Source: DYMC01 sp035406705 (GTDB lineage: Bacteria > Verrucomicrobiota > Lentisphaeria > Victivallales > GWF2-50-93). From it: a stretch of 7,149 nucleotides of DNA. The first letter of the stretch is position 1. Every line of letters starts with the position of its first letter. Below the pieces are notes generated by a model, which made no database searches, had not been told where the DNA came from, and saw only the letters and a program-made list of their open reading frames with translations. The DNA lies in the NCBI GenBank assembly GCA_964426675.1, contig CAYRRM010000076.1:1-7149 (forward strand). Direction: 5' to 3'. The translations under genes and the position numbers were made by a program. Of the stretch, positions 1 to 4,832 are shown piece after piece.

Positions 1-53
1 CCCCGGCACCTGGAGCCACAGTCCAGTGCTCTATCCACTGAGCTACACCCACC
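1..53 (-). tRNA. tRNA-His (GTG), 5' portion; 3' end lies outside the window
   Basis: Read on the minus strand from 53, the sequence folds as a tRNA. G-1 is at 53, the acceptor 5' strand GTGGGTG at 52-46, then TA, a D-arm (GCTC/GAGC) and an anticodon stem CTGGA/TCCAG with loop CTGTGGC, giving anticodon GTG (His). The extra G before the 7-nt acceptor strand is the tRNA-His hallmark. Bases 10-1 give a plausible variable loop and a G-rich start of the T-stem, so this copy looks like the intact one, cut only by the window edge. Everything upstream of its 5' end is element DNA: the integrase stop codon lies 4 bp away. The native tRNA promoter has therefore been separated from it. Confidence 0.92.
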
Positions 54-55
54 AT
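11..55. repeat. attL: left copy of the 45-bp attachment core
   Basis: This is identical to 7095-7139 in the same orientation. On the tRNA strand it runs from AT before G-1 to the fourth base of the 3' anticodon-stem strand. Identity stops at base 10 (C here, T at 7094) and at base 56 (T here, A at 7140). The anticodon stem-loop inside it is an inverted repeat around a 7-base loop, the usual crossover site for tyrosine integrases that target tRNA genes (family knowledge). The exact crossover cannot be placed within the identical stretch. Confidence 0.93.
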
Positions 56-57
56 TC

Positions 58-1143
58 CTATTGTTTTACAAGGGATTTAGCAATTTTTACAAATTTGCTA
101 TTTTCCGCTTGTGCCATATTTGTGCCAAAATTTAATCCGTCTATTACTGAATCATCCTCTAACATCTTAACAAGGTCTCTCTTAAACTCTGGGGTAAGAT
201 GGGAATATCTTAAAGTCATCCGGTAATCCTTATGCCCCAAAAGTTCCTTTATCGCCTGTAGATGTCCTGTCTTCATTGCTAATCTACTGGCAAATGTATG
301 TCTTAAATCGTGAAAATGAAAATCTTTTATGCCTGCCTTTTTGAGCAACTTATTAAACCAATGAGTTATATAACTCCCTGAATAATTCTGATTATACTTA
401 TTTGTAAATATATACTCTGCTCCATTCCCAAAATGATTTAGTATTACTTTTCTTACAACCTCATTAATGGGAATTTCTCTTTTTTCTTTGCTTTTGCTAT
501 CTTTCACAATAATAATCCCTGCTGATAGGTCAACATCACTCCATTTCAAATTTAATATCTCATTTCTTCTCATTCCAGTATTTATTGCCATTAAAATTAT
601 CCCCTTTAATGGTTCTGGAGTGATTTCAAGCAATTTCCTTTCTTCCGCTTGGGTTAGATATCTTATCCTCAGATTATTTTCTTTAAATAACTTTATTTTT
701 GGGGGATTAATACTCAAATTCCCCCATTCTACAGCTTTATAAAGTATAGTTCTTAAACAAGCCAATTCCCTATTTAAAGTAGATGTTTGTATTCCCGTTT
801 CCAATCTTTTCTTTTTATACTCCTCTATATCTTTATTAGTTATCTCATATAAAAACTTACTTCCAAAAAACCTATTTAATCTGACTATACTTATCTGGTC
901 TCGCTTCCAACTCCTTTTATTTATCTTTGAATATGTATCCAGGAAATACTTTGAAAAATCCGAGAATCTAACCTTTTCGTTCTTCTTAATATCTAAATGC
1001 TTATTCTCTATCAACTGGACTTCTGTTTTCTTTAAAACAGCAAGGGCAAGTTTTCTATCTGTCCCAACCGCCCTTCTTATCCTTTTCCCTTTATAGCAAG
1101 CATCAATATACCAGACACCTTTTCTTAAATATATCCTTCCCAT
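58..1143 (-). CDS. int: Tyrosine recombinase (phage-type integrase)
   Basis: A site-specific recombinase of the lambda-integrase family that would join the element's attP to tRNA-His. The ATG at 1143 gives 361 aa. An upstream TTG at 1194 would overlap the excisionase gene, and the MGRIYLRKGVWYIDA opening looks like the normal N-terminus of such integrases. An N-terminal arm-binding region (about 1-45) is followed by a SAM-like core-binding domain (about 55-145) and a catalytic domain (about 160-330). Visible catalytic residues are R192 (NTGMRR), the K-rich beta hairpin near 214-222, H278 and R281 (HDLRH), H304 (LLGH) and Y313 (LRYSHL), so it looks active. The start is 7 bp after the excisionase stop. 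The C-terminal codons for FGTNMAQA contain a 20-bp repeat that recurs near the right end. The stop lies 4 bp before tRNA-His. Confidence 0.95.
   Translation of the reverse strand: MGRIYLRKGVWYIDACYKGKRIRRAVGTDRKLALAVLKKTEVQLIENKHLDIKKNEKVRFSDFSKYFLDTYSKINKRSWKRDQISIVRLNRFFGSKFLYEITNKDIEEYKKKRLETGIQTSTLNRELACLRTILYKAVEWGNLSINPPKIKLFKENNLRIRYLTQAEERKLLEITPEPLKGIILMAINTGMRRNEILNLKWSDVDLSAGIIIVKDSKSKEKREIPINEVVRKVILNHFGNGAEYIFTNKYNQNYSGSYITHWFNKLLKKAGIKDFHFHDLRHTFASRLAMKTGHLQAIKELLGHKDYRMTLRYSHLTPEFKRDLVKMLEDDSVIDGLNFGTNMAQAENSKFVKIAKSLVKQ
108..127 (+). repeat. Left copy of a 20-bp direct repeat, putative integrase arm-type site
   Basis: The 20 bases are identical to 6957-6976 in the same orientation. 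Each copy contains TGTGCCA twice, starting 11 bp apart (one helical turn). The position, 52 bp inside the attachment core and within the 3' end of int, fits arm-type sites for the integrase N-terminal domain. The identity is seen; the function is inferred from the lambda-type attachment-site layout. Confidence 0.75.
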
Positions 1144-1150
1144 TTTTCTA

Positions 1151-1372
1151 TTATACACTAACTTTTGTATCCATCCAACTCTCACTATCCACAACTTTCT
1201 GTTCTTCTATCCAGTTATCAATCTCTCTTATATCAAATCTTAATTTTCCTTTTATTTTAACAAATGGTATCTCCCTCCTATACACCATATTATAAAGTCC
1301 TTTGGGACTTATGCTCAAATATTCACTTGTCTCCTCTATGGTTAACAGCCTTTTTTGTATTTTCTCTGCCAT
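1151..1372 (-). CDS. xis: Excisionase-like helix-turn-helix protein (MerR/HTH_17 type)
   Basis: 73 aa. The segment LLTIEETSEYLSISPKGLYNMVYRREIPFVKIKGKLRFDIREIDNWI (about 9-54) is a typical excisionase-family winged HTH: a two-helix DNA-binding unit, a beta wing with the K-x-K-L-R-F motif, and a closing helix that ends in W. Such proteins bind attachment-site arms and steer the integrase towards excision, or act as repressors. The gene sits 7 bp upstream of int on the same strand, the usual xis-int pairing. The ATG at 1372 is preceded by a purine-rich but weak ribosome-binding site (AAAGAAG). The short acidic tail after the HTH is unremarkable. The family is clear. Whether it promotes excision or regulates transcription cannot be read from the sequence. 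Confidence 0.82.
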   Translation of the reverse strand: MAEKIQKRLLTIEETSEYLSISPKGLYNMVYRREIPFVKIKGKLRFDIREIDNWIEEQKVVDSESWMDTKVSV

Positions 1373-1461
1373 TTTTTAAAAACTTCTTTAAAAAATTTTT
1401 GGCTTAATACTTCCCCATTATCTGACTAAAAATCCTTCCCTTTTTTTCAAAAAAGTGCCTC

Positions 1462-1857
1462 TCAACTATCATTTTTAACCAGAACTTTTATTCCCCTAAC
1501 CCCTCTTTTTGGATTTTTGCCTTTTCTGTATATCCACAATGGACAATTTTCACTCGGACACTCATTTACATACTTTCTATCTCCATTACAACACCTTAAA
1601 CAATATTCCCTTATCGCTTTTACAGGAGATAACAATCTAATCCCAAGTGTATTCAATCTTTCCCTATCTTCTGGAGTAGGTCTCTTTCCGTTTCTATAAG
1701 ACCACAGAGGGCATTCATACCTCCTGCCCGCTACATTTTTCCATACGCCAATTAAAGATTCTGTTTCTTTCCCATCACAATTTATCGTTTTTTCTTCATA
1801 CCCAAGACACTCTTTACATCTTTCTTTTATCGCTTTTAGTGGAGTTAATTTTTTCAT
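1462..1857 (-). CDS. Cysteine-rich protein with two copies of a KAI-CxxC...CPLWxYRxGK motif
   Basis: 131 aa, probably metal-binding. Two homologous units are visible. Unit 1 (about 5-60) has PLKAIKERCKEC, then C27 and ECPLWSYRNGKRP. Unit 2 (about 77-117) has PVKAIREYCLRCC, then C100 and ENCPLWIYRKGKNP. Each unit offers four conserved cysteines (C14, C17, C27, C49 and C86, C89, C100, C105), consistent with one zinc-ribbon-like knuckle each. Single-unit relatives of this motif are familiar from phage and prophage regions, where the function is not established. Unit 1 carries about a 17-residue insertion between its third and fourth cysteines. The start has a strong AAAGGGGG ribosome-binding site. 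It is isolated by about 90-bp gaps on both sides, unlike the packed genes upstream. DNA or RNA binding is a guess. Confidence 0.85.
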   Translation of the reverse strand: MKKLTPLKAIKERCKECLGYEEKTINCDGKETESLIGVWKNVAGRRYECPLWSYRNGKRPTPEDRERLNTLGIRLLSPVKAIREYCLRCCNGDRKYVNECPSENCPLWIYRKGKNPKRGVRGIKVLVKNDS

Positions 1858-1873
1858 TTGTCCCCCTTTACTT

Positions 1874-1930
1874 TTATTTCTTTAAGATAGTGTTCAATTG
1901 GTAAAGTAAGTACCACTGATAGACATTCAT
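1874..1930 (-). CDS. Possible 18-codon leader peptide before the Cys-rich gene
   Basis: The minus strand from 1930 reads ATG, 17 further codons and TAA, giving MNVYQWYLLYQLNTILKK. A G-rich stretch (GAGGGGGGG) ends 7 bases before the ATG and could act as a ribosome-binding site. It belongs to the conserved G7 motif at 1938-1962. The frame ends 16 bases before the ATG of the Cys-rich gene. The size and position fit a leader peptide or upstream ORF, but a frame of this length is easily produced by chance and no family is recognised. Confidence 0.22.
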   Translation of the reverse strand: MNVYQWYLLYQLNTILKK

Positions 1931-1937
1931 TGGGAGT

Positions 1938-1962
1938 CCCCCCCTCAAGGACTATATATTTT
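1938..1962 (-). repeat. Copy 1 of a 25-bp G7/TATATA motif (inverted relative to 6898-6922)
   Basis: On the minus strand this reads AAAATATATAGTCC, then TTGA, then seven Gs. It matches 23 of 25 positions with the plus strand at 6898-6922. It overlaps the last codons and stop of the 87-aa gene and sits at the 5' side of the gap before the Cys-rich gene. A 5-bp hairpin (AGTCC/GGACT at 1935-1939 and 1949-1953) can form here but not at the other copy, so the DNA sequence, not the hairpin, appears to be what is shared. Function unknown. Confidence 0.7.
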
Positions 1963-2215
1963 TCAACCTAATAAATTTCTCTTTTCTACCAACAGAAACT
2001 TTAACCAAATTTTTATCTTTTTCATCCCTGCTGATAAGAACTATAGAAAGCCCCTTCAAGTCTTCAGCGAGGTCTTTATCGCTCATTATTTTCTCCGAAC
2101 AATATGCTGTCTCCTCATTTGTGAAATCATATCCGTATATCAATATAACCCTACCCTTACTATCCATATTTAATGTTTTCTCAATCCGTTCCAACCTTTT
2201 TAAATTATCTCTCAT
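1952..2215 (-). CDS. Small hypothetical protein with N-terminal coiled-coil-like helix (87 aa)
   Basis: I do not recognise this firmly. Residues 1-18 (LKRLERIEKTLNM) are a charged heptad-like helix. A hydrophobic strand follows (RVILIYGYDF), then a Lys/Asp-rich stretch and a second strand (LSIVLIS), ending in a basic tail. Small proteins of this build, a short helix plus an IVLI-type strand, often lie just after terminase-small-subunit-like genes in phages, which fits the position here; this is a weak resemblance. The ATG overlaps the TGA of the upstream HTH gene in an ATGA, and the site GGTAGGAAA lies directly upstream, so translation is probably coupled. Its last codons run into the conserved G7 motif. 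There is no membrane segment or signal peptide. Confidence 0.75.
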   Translation of the reverse strand: MRDNLKRLERIEKTLNMDSKGRVILIYGYDFTNEETAYCSEKIMSDKDLAEDLKGLSIVLISRDEKDKNLVKVSVGRKEKFIRLKNI

Positions 2216-2580
2216 TTTCCTACCCCCATCTGCATTACTTTTTCCTCAATTACTTTAATTCTCTTCTCTATTTCGGTTATCTCCTTCACTTTCAAAAAAT
2301 AGTCCAGAATATCCTTGCTTGTAGATTTTCTAACCTTCTCATCATCACTTTCCAGACACCTCAACAAGACATCCACAGCACTATTAAGAGAAATTTTTAT
2401 CTTGAAAATCGCCTCATCAATCACCTCTTTTTCTTTCTCATTCAGATATTGCCTAAAATCTTCTTTTTTCAACCAATTATAAAAAGTCCTTCTATTTATT
2501 CCGCATTCCTTACAAGCATTCTCTATGGAACGGCAAGACAGGTAATAACAGACAAATTCTTTCTGTTTAGATGTTATCAT
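2212..2580 (-). CDS. HTH protein resembling phBC6A51 / terminase small-subunit-like proteins
   Basis: 122 aa from the ATG at 2580; the preceding GTG at 2583 is also possible. GGAGG lies 6 bases before this ATG, which favours it. Residues 3-42 (TSKQKEFVCYYLSCRSIENACKECGINRRTFYNWLKKEDF) form the N-terminal HTH seen in insertion-element transposases and small terminases (A..CGI.RRTFYNWL). A helical segment follows, with AVDVLLRCLESDDEKVRKSTSKDILDYF (about 67-95), the repeat-like region of phBC6A51-type proteins that binds DNA as an oligomer. The C-terminus is a charged helix (EIEKRIKVIEEKV). It overlaps the ATPase gene upstream and the 87-aa gene downstream. No large terminase is present. Possible roles are redirecting a helper phage's packaging or regulating transcription; both are inference. 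Confidence 0.7.
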   Translation of the reverse strand: MITSKQKEFVCYYLSCRSIENACKECGINRRTFYNWLKKEDFRQYLNEKEKEVIDEAIFKIKISLNSAVDVLLRCLESDDEKVRKSTSKDILDYFLKVKEITEIEKRIKVIEEKVMQMGVGK

Positions 2581-3868
2581 CACATTCCTCCCCTACTGGA
2601 AAATATACCTTCTCCCTTTTATCTTCTGGGTCTTTTTCCTCTCTAATGAGTCCACAATTGACCAACTGAGGTAATATCTCTATCCTCAACCTCTTCTCAG
2701 TAAGCACTTTTGAAAATACCCTTGAATGATATGAGAACAAATCCTTTTTCTTTATGCCATCTTTTTTCTTCTTATATACAGGAAGAAAAACCTGTTCATA
2801 AAACCAGTAAATAAATGGTGGGATCCCCAGCTCCTGATACTTTGCTATTTCCTTCCATAAATATATCCCTGTTTTTATATCTTCCTCATTGGCTATCACA
2901 TATCTATCTTTGACCTCTCTGTGAGCAAAATTTAGTAAAGCCAATCCCTTAATAATAGAATAAAGTTTAACTATATTTCTCTGGTCGCCTGGAAGAAGTT
3001 CTTTTTGTGAATAATAATCTGAAATTAAATAAGAACCTGCAACCACCACATCTTTAAACTTTAACCCTTTTATTGTCAGGATTCTCTCTTTCAAAAACTG
3101 CCTTTTAACATTACTCTCAATAACATCACTAAAATCTTTGTTTTCCTGTTTTTTAATAATCTGCTGTATGCTGGATGTAAGTTTTTCCTGTGTAATCTCT
3201 GGGGATAAAAGAAGCACCCTGGTTGTTTCCTGCTCATTCATTTTAAGCCCTGCTGTACAGAAAACCACTGAGGGGAAACCTATTACCTCTATATTCTGAG
3301 TTTTATTCTGCCCTTTCCTGTTCTTATCTGTGATTTTAAAAAGGAGTATTTTCCTATCGTGGGAAAGTAAAGGTCTCAATCTCTGTAAAACCTCTGAATG
3401 TGGCTGGTCTATAAATATCAAAACCTTTCTACTCAAATCAATTCTTTTTATTCCCCTCACTTTATCATATTCTCCCCTATCGTGAAAAAAACCTGTGGGA
3501 CTACAATAACTAACCTCTATAACATCCTCTTTGGGAAAAAGTTTAGAGATTTCAAGTGGAATATAACTTTTCCCCGTGCTGGTAGGGGCATTAAAAGAAA
3601 TGTTTGTCTGGCTATCTTCCGTATAAGCAGTGAGCATTCCCAAAAAAGTTATTACCTTTACAATCCTGTCATTCTTAATGGTAAGAGACAGCACCTCATC
3701 CAATTCATCAACAGACATCTCAGCAAACCGCTCTCTATAAATCTCTAACTTGTCTTCAGAAATAACTGACTCCACACTTTCAATCCCAATCTCTACCAAC
3801 TGTTCCTTTGTTATTTTACTTCCTAATTCCTCCAACACAATTCTATCAATTTCATTTACTCTATCCAT
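2567..3868 (-). CDS. P-loop AAA+ ATPase, probable MCM-like replicative helicase or loader
   Basis: 433 aa. An N-terminal helical region (1-85) is followed by Walker A at 94-101 (APTSTGKS), a hydrophobic strand and Walker B KVLIFIDQ (D154, with Q where E is usual), a sensor-1-like strand VVFCTA (201-206) and a candidate arginine finger at R217 (ETTRVLLLSPE). The segment 296-340 (QRNIVKLYSIIKGLALLNF...YVIANEEDIKTGIYLWKEI) resembles the helical lid of MCM and related AAA+ helicases. Residues about 374-425 look like a winged helix. Placement directly after a CHC2 zinc-finger protein argues for DNA replication. A strong GGGGAGG site lies 6 bases before the ATG and 3 bases separate it from the upstream stop. 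The AAA+ fold is well supported; helicase rather than loader is inference. The non-canonical DQ in Walker B deserves attention. Confidence 0.78.
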   Translation of the reverse strand: MDRVNEIDRIVLEELGSKITKEQLVEIGIESVESVISEDKLEIYRERFAEMSVDELDEVLSLTIKNDRIVKVITFLGMLTAYTEDSQTNISFNAPTSTGKSYIPLEISKLFPKEDVIEVSYCSPTGFFHDRGEYDKVRGIKRIDLSRKVLIFIDQPHSEVLQRLRPLLSHDRKILLFKITDKNRKGQNKTQNIEVIGFPSVVFCTAGLKMNEQETTRVLLLSPEITQEKLTSSIQQIIKKQENKDFSDVIESNVKRQFLKERILTIKGLKFKDVVVAGSYLISDYYSQKELLPGDQRNIVKLYSIIKGLALLNFAHREVKDRYVIANEEDIKTGIYLWKEIAKYQELGIPPFIYWFYEQVFLPVYKKKKDGIKKKDLFSYHSRVFSKVLTEKRLRIEILPQLVNCGLIREEKDPEDKREKVYFPVGEECDDNI

Positions 3869-3871
3869 TCT

Positions 3872-4447
3872 TTACCTCCCCGTTAAATAGTTAACTGCCT
3901 CCTTAAAGGACACTTCCTTAACCTTCATTACCAAATCTATTACATCCCCACCTTCATTACACCCGAAGCAATAGAAAGAATTGGTATAAGGATACAAAAA
4001 GAAAGATGGGAATTTGTCAGGATGGAGTGGACATAATGCAGAAAAATTCTTCCCAGATTTTCTTAATTTCCTATCAGGACACAACAAATAAAATATATCT
4101 ACTATTGAGTTTTTACTCTTTATCTCCTCTACTGACACATATTTCCTACTATCCCGATAATAATCTTCTCCTAAATAACCCTTCAATCTACTTAATTCCT
4201 TATCAATCTTCTTTAACTTCTCTTTATTAAGGTCAACTATTAGAATTATTTCTGCTAAACTATAACAACCCTTCCGCAACTCTGCTCTTAGTTCTTGTTT
4301 TAATCTTTCCCTCTCATCCAATAAATCTTTAATTTTATTCTGTACAATAGAAGCCCCTTCAGGGAAAATTTTCAACCACTCTGTTTGTGCTGGATTCTTA
4401 AAACACATATCGTAAGTATTCATTTTCTCTATCCCTTTCCATTCCAT
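3872..4447 (-). CDS. CHC2 zinc-finger (DnaG-type) primase-like protein without TOPRIM domain
   Basis: 191 aa from the ATG at 4447; an internal ATG at 4423 (MNTYDMCF) also has a GGGATAGAG-type site and is a credible alternative. Residues 1-95 include a charged helical stretch (35-90), likely coiled coil. Residues 104-190 match the N-terminal zinc-binding domain of DnaG primases: I..FY.L....K..GKNF.ALCPLHPDKFPSF, then FYCFGCNEGGDVIDLVM and F.EAVNYL. Zinc ligands are C139, H142, C160 and C163 (C-x2-H-x17-C-x2-C). The catalytic TOPRIM core of a full primase is missing, and the ORF ends soon after the zinc domain. It may recognise a primer start site or pair with another polymerase. It overlaps the DUF5659-like gene upstream and is followed 3 bp later by the AAA+ ATPase, so the three look like one replication module. 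Confidence 0.85.
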   Translation of the reverse strand: MEWKGIEKMNTYDMCFKNPAQTEWLKIFPEGASIVQNKIKDLLDERERLKQELRAELRKGCYSLAEIILIVDLNKEKLKKIDKELSRLKGYLGEDYYRDSRKYVSVEEIKSKNSIVDIFYLLCPDRKLRKSGKNFSALCPLHPDKFPSFFLYPYTNSFYCFGCNEGGDVIDLVMKVKEVSFKEAVNYLTGR

Positions 4448-4703
4448 TTTTTCTTTTCAATCCGATAACCTGCTGTCTTAAATTTCTAAAAAGATTTATA
4501 TATGGTCTGGGAGCAACCTGCCCTTTCATCTCCTCATAATCAGAGACATCCTTTTGAAGCTCTGGAGTATATTCAAAAACAAATGAGACAATATTATCGG
4601 TATGCCTTTCAAAACGCAGGAATTTATGATTTTTCAAGTAAAGATAAGCAACCAATCCCATATCAAATAGTTCCATCTCTTTTCTCTTCTTCTCTTTATC
4701 CAT
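4398..4703 (-). CDS. DUF5659-like small protein, first gene of the leftward replication operon
   Basis: 101 aa. The segment 12-76 (LFDMGLVAYLYLKNHKFLRFERHTDNIVSFVFEYTPELQKDVSDYEEMKGQVAPRPYINLFRNLRQQV) has the hallmarks of DUF5659: a D-x-x-x-A-A/Y-L-x-x-x-G/N-HK-hh opening, a strand pair ending FVFE-x-TPEL, an acidic helix, then the V-x-PR-x-(F/Y)-h-x-x-h-R-x-L segment. The family has no established biochemical role; in my recollection it turns up in mobile regions of AT-rich and candidate-phylum genomes. A near-perfect AAGGAGGTGA precedes the ATG. It overlaps the CHC2 gene by 50 bp (26 bp if that gene starts at 4423), indicating coupling. As the promoter-proximal gene it could be a regulator or a replication accessory factor. 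Confidence 0.75.
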   Translation of the reverse strand: MDKEKKRKEMELFDMGLVAYLYLKNHKFLRFERHTDNIVSFVFEYTPELQKDVSDYEEMKGQVAPRPYINLFRNLRQQVIGLKRKNGMERDRENEYLRYVF

Positions 4704-4751
4704 ACCTTCACCTCCTTATAGAGAAACCTATTCCCATTTTCTTCTTCCCAA

Positions 4752-4781
4752 TATATATAAGAAAAGTCTGAAAAGTTGACA
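4752..4781 (-). promoter_or_regulatory. Candidate promoter of the leftward replication operon
   Basis: On the minus strand, TGTCAA (4781-4776) and TATATA (4757-4752) are 18 bp apart. The -35 hexamer is the other strand of the TTGACA that serves the rightward gene, so the two promoters share the same six bases. The expected start near 4745 leaves a leader of about 40 nt before the GGAGG site. This is weaker than the rightward promoter, and the AT-rich context makes a chance match possible. Confidence 0.42.
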
Positions 4782-4805
4782 TTTCTAAAAAAAATACGGT
4801 ATAAC
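4776..4805 (+). promoter_or_regulatory. Sigma70-type promoter of the 352-aa gene (TTGACA-18-TATAAC)
   Basis: A consensus TTGACA at 4776-4781 and TATAAC at 4800-4805 (5 of 6 to TATAAT) are separated by 18 bp. Initiation near 4812 would leave about 20 nt before the ATG at 4833. This placement also shows that the longer reading frame beginning with TTG at 4776 is not the real gene start, because that TTG is part of the -35 box. Confidence 0.7.
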
Positions 4806-4832
4806 TATCTTGTTAATAAGAAGAGTAATGAG

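Noticed and set aside
1144..1194. TTG start extending the integrase by 17 residues
   Set aside because: It would overlap the excisionase gene by 44 bp and adds residues unlike an integrase N-terminus. The ATG at 1143 gives the normal start.
1935..1962. Intrinsic terminator reading rightward (5-bp AGTCC/GGACT hairpin then T-run)
   Set aside because: No rightward gene precedes it, and the hairpin is not preserved in the other copy of the same motif, so the shared DNA sequence is the more likely reason for its presence.
1898..1962. Archaeal origin, suggested by AAAATATATA boxes
   Set aside because: Strong GGAGG sites, a DnaG-type CHC2 domain and a TTGACA/TATAAC promoter indicate a bacterial host.
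2173..2646. 157-codon plus-strand reading frame opposite the HTH and ATPase genes
   Set aside because: It is Phe/Leu/Ser-rich, as expected for the antisense of Lys/Glu-rich genes, and is covered by two well-supported minus-strand genes. The other plus-strand frames inside the leftward genes (for example 467-742 and 3398-3748) are rejected for the same reason.
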